DNA of 64,000 nt from Denitromonas sp. (GTDB lineage: Bacteria; Pseudomonadota; Gammaproteobacteria; Burkholderiales; Rhodocyclaceae), in the NCBI RefSeq assembly GCF_034676725.1, contig NZ_JAUCBR010000004.1, positions 4,430,001 through 4,494,000 of the forward strand, written 5' to 3'. The notes under the pieces were generated by a model. The model made no database searches and was not told where the DNA came from. It worked only from the letters and a program-made list of their open reading frames with translations. The translations under genes and the position numbers were made by a program. This document shows positions 54,043-63,695 of the stretch, piece after piece. How positions within the stretch are numbered: position 1 is the stretch's first letter; each line of letters begins with the position of its first letter.

Positions 54043-54612
54043 TCAGATCCGGGCGATCGCGGCCTGCACCGCCTGCAGCACCTCGTCCGACAGCGCGGTG
54101 TCATCGACGGCACGTGACAACACCAAGGCACCGACCATGCTGGCGTAGACCGCCAGCGCCTGCTCGCGCCGCGCGCGCTCCGGTCCGTCGGGTAACAACC
54201 GCATCAGCAGATCGACCGCAGTCTCCACGCCGCGGGTAAAGGCGGCGCGCACCGGTGCCTCGTGGCGCGCGCCCTCTGCCCCCAGCGCCGCCAGCGCACA
54301 CCCGGCGCCCGGCTGGTCGCGATGCGCAGGCGACAGATACGCAGACGCCACGGCCGCCAGCGCGTCGCTGCCGCTGCGCTCGGCCAGCCGGTTCAGCCCG
54401 CCCAGCGAAGCGTCCAGGGCCCGCGCACTGGCCTGCGCCATCAAGTCCTCCTTCGACGCGAAATGGCCGTAGAAGCCCCCGTGGGTCAGGCCGGCGGACT
54501 TCATCAGTTCCGCCACGCCGATACCGTCGAAGCCCCGCTCGCGAAACAGTTTGGCGGCCACCTCGATGATCCGCTCCCGGTTCCGCTCCGCATCTGCCCT
54601 GCTGACCTTCAT
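54043..54612 (-). CDS. TetR family transcriptional repressor
   Basis: 189 residues. N-terminal helix-turn-helix (about 8-54: RIIEVAAKLFRERGFDGIGVAEL and HGGFYGHFASKEDL) and a C-terminal ligand domain with CALAALGAEGAR. ATG 54612 follows a strong GGAGGTCAAGG ribosome site; the frame could start 22 codons earlier but would then reach into the divergent promoter. It probably represses the divergent SDR-thiolase-thioesterase operon and itself. Confidence 0.9.
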   Translation of the reverse strand: MKVSRADAERNRERIIEVAAKLFRERGFDGIGVAELMKSAGLTHGGFYGHFASKEDLMAQASARALDASLGGLNRLAERSGSDALAAVASAYLSPAHRDQPGAGCALAALGAEGARHEAPVRAAFTRGVETAVDLLMRLLPDGPERARREQALAVYASMVGALVLSRAVDDTALSDEVLQAVQAAIARI

Positions 54613-54641
54613 GTCCTTGACCTCCCCCCGCCATCGCACGC

Positions 54642-54669
54642 TTGACATTATAAATGATGTTCGTAATAT
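54642..54669 (+). promoter_or_regulatory. Sigma-70 promoter of the SDR operon
   Basis: TTGACA (54642-54647) and TAATAT (54664-54669) with a 16-base spacer, about 55 bases before the SDR ATG, in an AT-rich pocket. Confidence 0.65.
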
Positions 54670-54676
54670 ATCGCTC

Positions 54677-54695
54677 AATGATGATGACCATCATT
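54677..54695. promoter_or_regulatory. Candidate TetR operator
   Basis: AATGATG (54677-54683) and CATCATT (54689-54695) form a 7-bp inverted repeat with a 5-base spacer, just downstream of the -10. A further AATGATG at 54653-54659 lies within the promoter spacer. TetR proteins bind such dyads overlapping promoters. Confidence 0.55.
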
Positions 54696-54722
54696 TAACA
54701 AACCACCCACTGGAGACCGTCC

Positions 54723-55538
54723 ATGGATAAGCCCCTCCTCCCCGGCACCGCGCTGATCACCGGCGCCTCCGCCGGCATCGGCGCCACCTACGCCGACCGC
54801 CTGGCTCGGCGCGGCCACGACCTGTTGCTGGTGGCCCGCAACCCGGGCCGTCTCGACGCGCTGGCCGAGCGCCTTCGCGCCAGCACCGGCGTCGCGGTCG
54901 AGACCTGGTCGGCCGACCTGACCGACAGCGAGGCGGTGGCACAGCTCACCCGGCGGGTGCACGACGACCCCACCATCCACCTGTTGGTCAACAACGCCGG
55001 CATGGCAGTCGGCGGCCCCTTGCTGGGTGCCCGGCCGCAGGCGCTGGACGAGATGATCCGCCTCAACGTGACGGCCGCAACGCAACTGGCGGTGGCCGCC
55101 GCCGGTGCCTTTGCCGCCCGCGGCCATGGCACCCTGATCAACATCGCCTCGGTGCTGGCTCTGGCGCCCGAACTGTTCAACGGCGCCTACAGCGGCACCA
55201 AGGCCTATGTGCTCAACCTCAGCCAGGCCCTGCAACGCGAACTGGCGCCCCACGGCGTGCGGGTCCAGGCGGTGCTGCCGGGCGCCACACGCACCGATCT
55301 GTGGGAGCGTTCGGGCATCGACCCGGCGAAACTGCCGGCCGAGATGCTGATGGATGTCGACGAAATGGTCGATGCCGCACTGGCCGGCCTGGATATGGGC
55401 GAATCCGTCACCCTGCCGTCCCTGCCCGATGCCCAGGAGTGGGCCGCTTTCAACGCGATGCGCCTCGGCCTCGGCCCGCGGCTATCGCTCCGCCACGCCG
55501 CCGCGCGCTACACCCATGTCGCGCGCGCCGCCTCCTGA
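54723..55538 (+). CDS. Short-chain dehydrogenase/reductase
   Basis: 271 residues, classical SDR. TGASAGIG near residue 13 binds NAD(P)H, NNAG near 94, catalytic Ser in INIASVL and YSGTK give the Tyr-x3-Lys. The C-terminus lacks membrane anchors. The substrate is not known; with thiolase and thioesterase downstream, 3-oxoacyl- or 3-hydroxyacyl-CoA chemistry is possible. Preceded by GGAGA. Confidence 0.9.
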   Translation: MDKPLLPGTALITGASAGIGATYADRLARRGHDLLLVARNPGRLDALAERLRASTGVAVETWSADLTDSEAVAQLTRRVHDDPTIHLLVNNAGMAVGGPLLGARPQALDEMIRLNVTAATQLAVAAAGAFAARGHGTLINIASVLALAPELFNGAYSGTKAYVLNLSQALQRELAPHGVRVQAVLPGATRTDLWERSGIDPAKLPAEMLMDVDEMVDAALAGLDMGESVTLPSLPDAQEWAAFNAMRLGLGPRLSLRHAAARYTHVARAAS

Positions 55539-55560
55539 ACCCCCAGATGAGCTCACTCGC

Positions 55561-56742
55561 ATGAACACGGAAATCGTCATCTGCGCGCCGGTCCGCAGCG
55601 CCATCGGTGCCTTCGGCGGCACCCTGAAGAACACGCCGGCCGCTGCGCTCGGCGCCCATGTCATCGCGGCCACGCTGCGTCGCGCCGGGCTCGATCCGGC
55701 ACAGATCGACGCAGTCGTCATGGGCAACGTCGTCCAGGCCGGCAGCGGCATGAACGTCGCGCGGCAGGCGGCCCTCCAGGGCGGACTGCCGGTTGGCGTG
55801 CCGGCCATGACGGTCAATCGCGTCTGCGGTTCCGGCGCGCAGGCAGTGGCCACGGCCGTCGCCGAGATCGCCGCGGGCCTGTCGCGCTGCGTGATCGCCG
55901 GGGGCATGGAGAACATGGAACGCGCCCCGTATCTCTTGCCCACGCTGCGCGGCGGTGCCCGCATGGGCGATACGCACGCCGTCGATTCGATGCTGCTCGA
56001 CGGCCTGCACGACGCCTTTTCTGGCGAGCACTCCGGCTGGCACACCGAGGACTTGGCGCAACGCTTCGGCCTCACCCGCGCGGCCCAGGACGCCTACGCC
56101 GTGCGCAGCCAGCAGCGTTATGCATCAGCACTGACCGCCGGCCATGTCGGCGCCGAGATCGAAGCGCTCAGTGTGGCCACAAAGCATGGCCAGACGCTGT
56201 TCGCGACCGATGAAAACCCCCGTCCGGACACCACCGTAGAGGCGCTGGCGCGGCTCAAACCGGCCTTTCGCCCGGACGGCACCCTCACCGCCGGCAACGC
56301 CCCCGGGATCAACGCCGGCGCCGCCGCAATGATCGTCTGCGAACGCTCGGTGGCACAGGCGCACGGGCTATCACCAATGCTGCTCATCCGCAGCGTGGCG
56401 GTGGCCGGGGTCGCGCCCGACCTGTTCGGTCTCGGTCCGGTGCCGGCGATCCGCCAGGCACTGGCACGCGCCGGCTGGCGGGCGTCTGAGGTGGACCGCT
56501 ACGAAATCAACGAGGCCTTTGCCGCGGTGGCCCTGGCCGTGCAGGCCGAACTGGACATCGATCCGGCGCGCCTCAACCCCGACGGCGGCGCCATCGCCCA
56601 CGGGCATCCGATCGGCGCCACCGGCGCCATCCTGATCACCAAGGTGGCGCATGCGCTGCACCGCCTGGGTCAATCGAAGGCCGTGGTCTCGCTGTGCATC
56701 GGCGGTGGCCAGGGCATCGCCCTGTGCCTGGAGAACATTTGA
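55561..56742 (+). CDS. Thiolase (acetyl-CoA acyltransferase family)
   Basis: 393 residues. Catalytic Cys in NRVCGSGAQAV near residue 88, NEAFA, HGHPIGATGA with the His, and the second Cys in CIGGGQGIAL. It condenses or cleaves acyl-CoA units; direction cannot be decided, though size fits the PhbA/AtoB group. ATG 55561 is 22 bases after the SDR stop. Confidence 0.92.
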   Translation: MNTEIVICAPVRSAIGAFGGTLKNTPAAALGAHVIAATLRRAGLDPAQIDAVVMGNVVQAGSGMNVARQAALQGGLPVGVPAMTVNRVCGSGAQAVATAVAEIAAGLSRCVIAGGMENMERAPYLLPTLRGGARMGDTHAVDSMLLDGLHDAFSGEHSGWHTEDLAQRFGLTRAAQDAYAVRSQQRYASALTAGHVGAEIEALSVATKHGQTLFATDENPRPDTTVEALARLKPAFRPDGTLTAGNAPGINAGAAAMIVCERSVAQAHGLSPMLLIRSVAVAGVAPDLFGLGPVPAIRQALARAGWRASEVDRYEINEAFAAVALAVQAELDIDPARLNPDGGAIAHGHPIGATGAILITKVAHALHRLGQSKAVVSLCIGGGQGIALCLENI

Positions 56743-56743
56743 G

Positions 56744-57199
56744 ATGAGTCTTGTCGAAGAGATGGCCGCCGCCCTGGATGGGCTGGCGCAACTGCAGGCG
56801 CTGATGGCCTCAGGACGCAAGCCGGGCATCCTGGTGTCACTGGATTTCGACCTGGTCGAAGTCGGCCCGGGCAGCGCCGTGTTCGCCGGCACACCCGGCG
56901 AGCATGCCTACAACCCGATCGGCACGGTGCACGGCGGCTACGCCGCCACCCTGCTCGATTCCGCCTGCGGCTGCGCGGTGCACTCCCGGCTGAGCGCACA
57001 GCAGGCTTACACGACGCTGGAGCTGAAGGTGGCCTATCACAAGGCCATCACCCAGCATACCGGGCCGTTGCGGGCCGAAGGCAAGGTGCTGAGCATGGGG
57101 CGGCGAACGGCCTTTGCCGAGGCCCGCCTCGTGGATGCCACGGGGCGGTTGCATGCCTCGGCCACGTCCACGCTCCTGATCATCGAGCACGGCTCATGA
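56744..57199 (+). CDS. PaaI-type hotdog thioesterase
   Basis: 151 residues, hotdog fold. The conserved GTVHGGYAATLLDSACG segment holds the oxyanion Gly/His and the Asp/Ser site of PaaI-like acyl-CoA thioesterases. Starts 1 base after the thiolase stop, so the three genes form one operon that yields a free acid from acyl-CoA. Confidence 0.88.
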   Translation: MSLVEEMAAALDGLAQLQALMASGRKPGILVSLDFDLVEVGPGSAVFAGTPGEHAYNPIGTVHGGYAATLLDSACGCAVHSRLSAQQAYTTLELKVAYHKAITQHTGPLRAEGKVLSMGRRTAFAEARLVDATGRLHASATSTLLIIEHGS

Positions 57200-57214
57200 A
57201 ACGCATTGCCTTGT

Positions 57215-57232
57215 CGACGCACCGCTGCGTCG
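57215..57232. terminator. Hairpin between thioesterase and cusA
   Basis: CGACGCA (57215-57221) and TGCGTCG (57226-57232) form a 7-bp stem around CCGC between convergent genes; no T run. Confidence 0.35.
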
Positions 57233-57233
57233 C

Positions 57234-60200
57234 TCAGGCAACGTGGGTGTGAGCCCCGCCTGAAACGGCCGGCGGCGGCGGGACACGCCCTGCCACCGCC
57301 CCTTCCAATCCGCGCTTCAGGCGCCACTGCTTGACCAGCGCGTAAAGCGCGGGAATCACCCCCAGCGTGAGTACGGTTGAGGAGATCATGCCGCCGACCA
57401 TCGGCGCGGCGATGCGGCTCATCACCTCCGAACCCGTGCCGGTGCTCCACATGATCGGCAGCAGGCCGGCCATGATGGCGACCACGGCCATCATCTTCGG
57501 GCGCACACGCTCGACCGCGCCTTCCATGATCGCGTGATAGAGATCGGCCACGGTCGGCTCGCGTCCCTCGGCCGCCCGCTCGGCACGGATTTCCTGCCAG
57601 GCCTGGTCGAGGTAGATCAGCATCACCACGCCGGTCTCCGCCGCCACGCCGGCCAGGGCGATGAAGCCCACCGCCACGGCCACGCTCATGTTGTAGCCCA
57701 GCCACCACATCAGCCAGATGCCGCCGACCAGGGCAAAGGGCACCGAGAGCATGACGATGAGCGATTCGGTGAGCCGGCGGAAGTTCAGGTACAGCAGCAC
57801 GAAGATGATCGCCAGCGTCAGCGGCACCACCACCGCCAGCTTGGCCTTGGCGCGCTCCATGTACTCGAACTGGCCCGACCAGGTGGCGTAATAGCCCGGC
57901 GGGAAACTGACCTGGTCGGCCACCGCCTGCTGCGCTTCCTTCACATACGAGCCCACATCCCGGTCGCGGATATCGACGAAGACGTAGGCGGCCAGCAAGG
58001 CGTTCTCGGTCTTGATCCCCGGCGGCCCGTTGCGCAGCGTGATTTCGGCGAGCTGGCCGAGCGGAATCATGCCGGCGCCGCTGGGCACGAAGACTTCATT
58101 GGCGATGCGTTGCGGGTCGTCGCGCAGCGCGCGCGGGTAGCGCACCGTCACGTTGTAGCGCTCCAGCCCTTCGACCGCGGTAGTCACCGGCGCCCCACCC
58201 AGCGCGGTGGCCACCACCTGCTGGAAGTCGCCCACGGTGATGCCGTAACGCGCGAGCTGGTCGCGGCGGGGCTCGATGTCGAGGTAGTAGCCGCCAGTGA
58301 CCCGCTCGGCGTAGGCGCTTGAGGTGCCCGGCACCGCCTTGACGGCCTGCTCGATCTGGCGGGCGAGCTTCTCGATCTCGCCCAGATCCTTGCCGAACAC
58401 CTTCACGCCCACTGGCGTGCGGATACCGGTTGACAGCATGTCGATGCGCGCCTTGATCGGCATGGTCCAGGAGTTGGCCACGCCGGGGAACTTGAGCGCG
58501 GCGTCCATCTCGGCGATGAGCGTGTCGACCGTCATGCCCGGCCGCCAGTCGGCCGATGGCTTGAGGTTGATGACGGTCTCGAACATCTCCATCGGCGCCG
58601 GGTCGGTGGCGCTGTTGGCGCGGCCGGCCTTGCCGTACACCGACTCGACCTCGGGGAAGGTCTTGATGACGCGGTTGGTGGTCTGCAGCAGGCGCGCCGC
58701 CTCGGTCACCGACATGCCCGGCAGCGAGGCCGGCATGTAGAAGATGGCGCCCTCGTTGAGCGTGGGCATGAACTCCGAGCCGATCTGGCGCGCCGGGTAG
58801 ATGGTGGCAGCCATGGCCACCAGCGCCAGCGCCAGGGTGGTCCACTTGTGGCGCATGACCCACTGGATGATCGGCCGGTAGGCCCAGATCAGGAAACGAT
58901 TCACCGGGTTCTTCTGCTCCGGCATGATGCGCCCGCGGATGAAGAACAGCATCAGCACCGGTACCAGCGTCACCGACAGCAGCGCCGCACCGGCCATGGC
59001 GAAGGTCTTGGTGAAGGCCAGCGGGCTGAACAGGCGCCCCTCCTGCCCTTCGAGCGTGAACACCGGCAGGAAGGAGACGGTAATGATCAAGAGCGAGAAG
59101 AACAGCGCCGGGCCGACCTCCTTGCAGGCGCGGATCATGGCCTCGCCGCGCGCGCGCTGGGTGGCAGCGTCGGGCAAGCGCTCCAGGTGCTTGTGGGCGT
59201 TCTCGATCATCACGATGGCCGCATCGACCATCGCGCCGATAGCGATGGCGATGCCGCCCAGGCTCATGATGTTGCTGCCCATGTCCATCGAGCGCATGGC
59301 GATGAAGGCAATGAGGATGCCGATCGGCAGCGTCAGGATGGCCACCAGCGCGCTGCGCACATGCATCAGGAAGACGATGCACACCGCGGCGACGATCAGG
59401 CTCTCTTCGAACAGCGTCCATTTCAGGTTGGCGATGGCGCGTGAGATGAGCGGCGCGCGGTCATACACCGGCACGATCTCGGTGCCCTCGGGCAGGCCGG
59501 GCTTGAGCTCCTCGATCTTGGCCTTGACGTTGGCGATCACGTCGAGCGCGTTCTGGCCGAAGCGCGCCATGACGATGCCCGAGGCCACCTCGCCCTCGCC
59601 GTTCAGTTCGGTGATGCCGCGCCGTCCGGCCGGCACCAGCTCGACCCGCGCCACATCGCGCACCAGCACCGGCGTGCCGCCGTCGGCCTTGAGCACCAGG
59701 GTCTCGATGTCCTCGACGCCCTTGAGGTAGCCCAGGCCGCGCACCATGAATTCCTTCTCGGCCAGCTCGACCACCCGACCGCCGACGTCGCGGTTCGACT
59801 CGCGGATCACCTGTGAGACGCGCGAGAGCGCAATGCCGTAGCTCGCCAGCCGGTGCGGATCGACGATGACCTGGTATTCCTTGACGAAGCCGCCCACACT
59901 CGCCACCTCGGCCACGCCGCCGGCCTTGGTCAGCTGGTAGCGCACATACCAGTCCTGCACGCTGCGCAGGTCGGCCAGCGACTGGTCGCGGCCGGTGAGC
60001 GCGTACTGGAACACCCAGCCCACGCCGGTGGCGTCCGGCCCGAGCTGCGGCGAGACGCCCTCGGGCAGACTGCCCTGCACCGAACTGAGGTATTCGAGCA
60101 CCCGCGAGCGCGCCCAGTAGATGTCGGTGCCGTCGGCGAAGATCACATACACATAGGACGCGCCGAACATCGAGAAACCGCGCACCACCTTGGCCTTGGG

Positions 60201-60428
60201 CACCGCCAGCATGGCCGTGGTGAGCGGATAGGTGACCTGGTCTTCGACCACCTTGGGCGCCTGGCCCGAGTACGGCGTGTAGATGATGACCTGCACGTCC
60301 GACAGGTCGGGCAGCGCGTCGAGCGGCGTCTGCTTGACCGCGTACACGCCGCCGGCCACCACGGCCAGCGTCGCCAGCAATACGATGAAGACATTGCGCG
60401 CCGACCACTCAATGAGCCGATCGAGCAT
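57234..60428 (-). CDS. cusA: Copper/silver RND exporter CusA
   Basis: 1064 residues, heavy-metal RND pump. The three methionines that bind Cu(I)/Ag(I) in CusA are present: Met572 (LPGMSVTEA), Met615 (PMEMFETVI) and Met664 (IDMLSTGI), the last two with the same spacing of 49 as in E. coli. TM4 has GAMVDAAIVMIENAHKH with the proton-relay Asp. C-terminal HTH residues may bind metal. It follows the cusB fusion gene by one base and closes the operon. Confidence 0.93.
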   Translation of the reverse strand: MLDRLIEWSARNVFIVLLATLAVVAGGVYAVKQTPLDALPDLSDVQVIIYTPYSGQAPKVVEDQVTYPLTTAMLAVPKAKVVRGFSMFGASYVYVIFADGTDIYWARSRVLEYLSSVQGSLPEGVSPQLGPDATGVGWVFQYALTGRDQSLADLRSVQDWYVRYQLTKAGGVAEVASVGGFVKEYQVIVDPHRLASYGIALSRVSQVIRESNRDVGGRVVELAEKEFMVRGLGYLKGVEDIETLVLKADGGTPVLVRDVARVELVPAGRRGITELNGEGEVASGIVMARFGQNALDVIANVKAKIEELKPGLPEGTEIVPVYDRAPLISRAIANLKWTLFEESLIVAAVCIVFLMHVRSALVAILTLPIGILIAFIAMRSMDMGSNIMSLGGIAIAIGAMVDAAIVMIENAHKHLERLPDAATQRARGEAMIRACKEVGPALFFSLLIITVSFLPVFTLEGQEGRLFSPLAFTKTFAMAGAALLSVTLVPVLMLFFIRGRIMPEQKNPVNRFLIWAYRPIIQWVMRHKWTTLALALVAMAATIYPARQIGSEFMPTLNEGAIFYMPASLPGMSVTEAARLLQTTNRVIKTFPEVESVYGKAGRANSATDPAPMEMFETVINLKPSADWRPGMTVDTLIAEMDAALKFPGVANSWTMPIKARIDMLSTGIRTPVGVKVFGKDLGEIEKLARQIEQAVKAVPGTSSAYAERVTGGYYLDIEPRRDQLARYGITVGDFQQVVATALGGAPVTTAVEGLERYNVTVRYPRALRDDPQRIANEVFVPSGAGMIPLGQLAEITLRNGPPGIKTENALLAAYVFVDIRDRDVGSYVKEAQQAVADQVSFPPGYYATWSGQFEYMERAKAKLAVVVPLTLAIIFVLLYLNFRRLTESLIVMLSVPFALVGGIWLMWWLGYNMSVAVAVGFIALAGVAAETGVVMLIYLDQAWQEIRAERAAEGREPTVADLYHAIMEGAVERVRPKMMAVVAIMAGLLPIMWSTGTGSEVMSRIAAPMVGGMISSTVLTLGVIPALYALVKQWRLKRGLEGAVAGRVPPPPAVSGGAHTHVA

Positions 60429-60429
60429 C

Positions 60430-61947
60430 TCAGTGCCCCTTGTGCGCGGCGGCGGCCGGATCGGCCTTTTCCATCTTGATGATCACGAACTCGCCATCGC
60501 CGCGGTCCTCGAAGGTGAAGCGCAGCGGCTCGCCCGGCAGCAGCCCATTGGCCACCGCCGCCGAGTCGAGCCCGAAGTCCATGGTCATCGCCGGCCACTG
60601 CAGGGCGGGGATGGGTTCGTGGTTCATCGACACGGTGTTCGACGCGGCGTCGAGCGCATCGATACTGCCGACCGCCTCGTAGGTCTTGGCGGCGGGTTTG
60701 GCCGCCTCCGGCGCGGCAAAGGCCGACAGCGCGGCCTTGAGGTTGCTCTCGGCATCGATCAGGAAGTTCGCCGCGACCACCACTTCGTCGCCCTCGGCAA
60801 GCCCATCGAGGATCTCGACGTGCTCGCGGCCGCGTTGGCCGACCGTCACCGGCTGGGGCTTGAACACCCCCTCGCCGGCCACCCGCAGCACCACCTGGCG
60901 CTCGCCGGTGTCGATCAGCGCCGAGCGCGGAACGCTCAGGCGCGACGCGGCACCGCCGGCGAGCTCGACATGGGCAAACATGCCCGGGCGCAGCAGGCCC
61001 TCGCGGTTGTCCAGTTCCAGGCGTACCGGTGTCGTGCGGGTCGCCACATTGAGCGTCGGGTACAGGTAGGTCACCCGGGCCTCGAAACGCCGCCCGGGAA
61101 AGGCTTCGACCTGCACCACCGCCGCCTGGCCGACGCCAACCCGGGCCAGGTCCTGCTCATACACATCGGCGATGACCCACACGCGCGACAGGTCGGCAAT
61201 CCGGTAGATGGCCATGCCGGGCGCAAAGCGCATGCCTTCGACGGCTTTTTTCTCGAGCACCACGCCATTGGCCGGCGAGTTGAAGGTGATGTTGCTCGCG
61301 CTGCCGCCGCCGGACGCCACCTGCCAGTGACGCAGCCGCTCGCGGGCCGCAGCGAGCAGCCGGCGGGCACTCTCCCGCGCCACCGGGTCGGCCGTGCCGG
61401 CGCCGTTGGCGAGCTGTTCGGCAATATCCAGCTCCTTGCGGGCCGACACCAGTTCGGGGCTATACACCGAAAACAGCGGCTGCCCACGCTTGACCGGATC
61501 GCCGCTGGCATTGACATACAGCCGCTCGATCCAGCCCTCGAAACGCGGCGACACATCGTGAATCGCGCGCTCGTTGATCTCCACGCGGCCGACGGCACGG
61601 GTGGTGGCATCGATGACCTGCAAGCTTGCCCGCCCGGTCTTGACCCCCAGCGTCTGCAAACGGGTGGGGCTGACCTTGACCGCCCCGCTGTCGTCCGGGG
61701 CATCGTCGGCATAGACGGGAATGTAGTCCATGCCCATCGAGTCCTTCTTGGGCGTGGGCGAGGTGTCGGGCAGGCCCATCGGATTGCGGTAGTACAGAAT
61801 CTTGCGCTCGGCGGTGGGCGCCGCATCGTCCGGCGCGGACGCGGCCGGCGCCGCAAGCGCGGGCGGCGCCGGCGGTTCGCCGTCGGCGATCAGGTAGCCG
61901 CCCATCGCGGCAGCAGTGACAAGGACAAAGAGAAGCGCGCGATTCAC
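60430..61947 (-). CDS. cusB: CusB adaptor with C-terminal CusF domain
   Basis: 505 residues. After a signal anchor comes a heavy-metal-binding motif region (about 48-80: YYRNPMGLPDTSPTPKKDSM and MDYIPVY), the adaptor domains (about 90-425) and a fused CusF domain (about 430-500) with the His-x7-Trp-x2-Met-x-Met pattern (HEPIPALQWPAMTM). The adaptor thus carries its own copper chaperone domain. The start is GTG 61947 within the end of cusC (GTGA overlap), with GGAG seven bases before. Confidence 0.9.
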   Translation of the reverse strand: MNRALLFVLVTAAAMGGYLIADGEPPAPPALAAPAASAPDDAAPTAERKILYYRNPMGLPDTSPTPKKDSMGMDYIPVYADDAPDDSGAVKVSPTRLQTLGVKTGRASLQVIDATTRAVGRVEINERAIHDVSPRFEGWIERLYVNASGDPVKRGQPLFSVYSPELVSARKELDIAEQLANGAGTADPVARESARRLLAAARERLRHWQVASGGGSASNITFNSPANGVVLEKKAVEGMRFAPGMAIYRIADLSRVWVIADVYEQDLARVGVGQAAVVQVEAFPGRRFEARVTYLYPTLNVATRTTPVRLELDNREGLLRPGMFAHVELAGGAASRLSVPRSALIDTGERQVVLRVAGEGVFKPQPVTVGQRGREHVEILDGLAEGDEVVVAANFLIDAESNLKAALSAFAAPEAAKPAAKTYEAVGSIDALDAASNTVSMNHEPIPALQWPAMTMDFGLDSAAVANGLLPGEPLRFTFEDRGDGEFVIIKMEKADPAAAAHKGH

Positions 61948-63233
61948 AGGGGAGCTCCGATCAATTGTTCGATCTCCACGATGCGGACGAAGCGATCGAC
62001 CTCCGCGTCGAGCAAGGCCAGGCGGGTACGCAGGATCAGCCGCTCCGCTTCGATCAGGGTGTTGAAGTTGACCCGGCCGGTCTCGTAGCCCGCTTCGGCG
62101 GCCTGGTAGGCCGCTTCGGCCTGCGGCAGCAAGGTGTTGCGCAACAGGCGCGCCTTGTCCCGGCTTGACTCATAGCCGGCCCAGGCTTCGCCAAGGCGCC
62201 CTTCGATCAGCGCCAGTGCGCCCTCGGTCCGCGCCTGGGCGGCATCGACCATGCGCTCGGCCTCGCGCTCGCGGGCGCGCCGCGCCGACTGCTGGAGCGG
62301 GATGTTCACCTCGAGCATGACATCCCAGCTGTCGGTGCCGCTGCGCGGACGGTTGTTGGTCAGGCCGACGGCCAGATCGGGGTAGCGATCACGGTAAGCC
62401 AGCGCACGCGAGTGCTCGGCCGCCTGCGCTCCGGCACGCATCCGCGCCAGTTCCGGCGACTGTACCTGCGCACGCATTCGCAGCTCGGCCAGGGCCAGCC
62501 GCTCGGGCACCGCCGGCAAGGCCGCCGGCACATGCAGTGGCGCATCGGCCGGGCGCGGCAGGCTGGCATTGAGCCGGGCGGCCGCCTCGCGCTGGCGTCT
62601 TTCGGCCTCAAGCAGTTCGACCCGCAGGTTGGTGATTTCGCTCTGCACGCGGATGGCGTCCTGCTGCGGCACCAGCCCCACGCCGTAGCGCGTCAGCACA
62701 ATGGGCTCGAGCGCACCGAGCAGGCTCAAGGTGCCTTCCAGGATCTGGCGCTGCCCGGCCGCCTGGTAGTGCCGCGCAAAAGCGGTCTTGATGCGGGCGA
62801 CCAGCTCCACCCGGGTGCGCGCCTGCTCGGCCTGAGCCTGCCCGGCCTGCGCGTCGGCGAGCGCACTGCGCAGGTCACGTTTGCCGGGGAAGGGAATGGG
62901 CTGGATGATCCGGTAGCGCGTGCTGCCGACCTCGCCGGGCAACAACGATGCCCCCCGTCCCGACTGGGTGTTGGTGGCATCCATGAGTTCGAGCTCTAAG
63001 CGCGGATCGGGCAAGGCGCCCGCCGGCTCGACCCGCGCCTCGGCCGCCTCGGCATCGAACCGGCGGCCAGCCAGGTCAGGGTTGCGCGCCATGGCGTAGT
63101 CGAGCAGCGCCGACAGATCATCACCCAGCGCCGTATCGGTGGATGCGGCGGCCGCAGCCATCGGCCACGACAGCAGCGCGAACACGAGCAGCAGCGCCCC
63201 AGCTCGGGACGACGCCAGAATCGGACGGGTCAT
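61944..63233 (-). CDS. cusC: Outer-membrane efflux protein CusC-like
   Basis: 429 residues, TolC family, with a signal peptide (cleavage near AAA-AS). Long helical stretches repeat in two halves, for example PDLAVGLTNNRPRSGTDSW then ARRAREREAERMVDAAQ. No N-terminal lipid Cys, unlike E. coli CusC. It forms the outer-membrane channel of the CusCBA pump; translation is coupled to cusB. Confidence 0.88.
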   Translation of the reverse strand: MTRPILASSRAGALLLVFALLSWPMAAAAASTDTALGDDLSALLDYAMARNPDLAGRRFDAEAAEARVEPAGALPDPRLELELMDATNTQSGRGASLLPGEVGSTRYRIIQPIPFPGKRDLRSALADAQAGQAQAEQARTRVELVARIKTAFARHYQAAGQRQILEGTLSLLGALEPIVLTRYGVGLVPQQDAIRVQSEITNLRVELLEAERRQREAAARLNASLPRPADAPLHVPAALPAVPERLALAELRMRAQVQSPELARMRAGAQAAEHSRALAYRDRYPDLAVGLTNNRPRSGTDSWDVMLEVNIPLQQSARRAREREAERMVDAAQARTEGALALIEGRLGEAWAGYESSRDKARLLRNTLLPQAEAAYQAAEAGYETGRVNFNTLIEAERLILRTRLALLDAEVDRFVRIVEIEQLIGAPL

Positions 63234-63284
63234 GAGGTATTCCCGGTGCGAGGGCGAATCCGGCGGCGTGCCGGGCCGATGGCC

Positions 63285-63620
63285 TTAGTGCGCCATTTCC
63301 ATCTGGGTGACGGTCAGCTTGCCGCCATGGTCTTCCGCCATGAAGCGCACCTTGTCGCCCGGCTTGCGCCCCTCGAGCATGGCGCCATTGGCAACATGGA
63401 AGGTCATGGTCATCGCGCCCATGCCCAGGCTGTGCAGCGGGCCGTGCTTGATGGTCACCTTGCCCGCCGCAGCGTCGAGCTTCTTGATTTCGCCATCGGA
63501 CAGCTGGGCCGACTGGGCGCCCATGGGCATCGCGCCATGGCCGTGGCCGTCGGCTGCCGCCGCGGGCAGGCTGGCCAACAGGCCCAGGGAGAACATGGCG
63601 GCGAGGGTCAGGTGTTTCAT
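63285..63620 (-). CDS. cusF: CusF-like periplasmic copper chaperone
   Basis: 111 residues with a signal peptide. The CusF motif is KHGPLHSLGMGAMTM: the His and both Met ligands are kept, but the Trp that shields copper is Met. A His/Met-rich stretch GHGHGAMPMG follows the signal. ATG 63620 follows AGGAG. First gene of the cusF-C-B-A operon; a CusR-like box lies 76 bases upstream. Confidence 0.86.
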   Translation of the reverse strand: MKHLTLAAMFSLGLLASLPAAAADGHGHGAMPMGAQSAQLSDGEIKKLDAAAGKVTIKHGPLHSLGMGAMTMTFHVANGAMLEGRKPGDKVRFMAEDHGGKLTVTQMEMAH

Positions 63621-63695
63621 GGTGGCTCCTGTGCGGTAGGTGACTTTGATGCGATGAGAGTGTGGCCGGCGCCGGCCAACGCGCGGCTGACGCGA

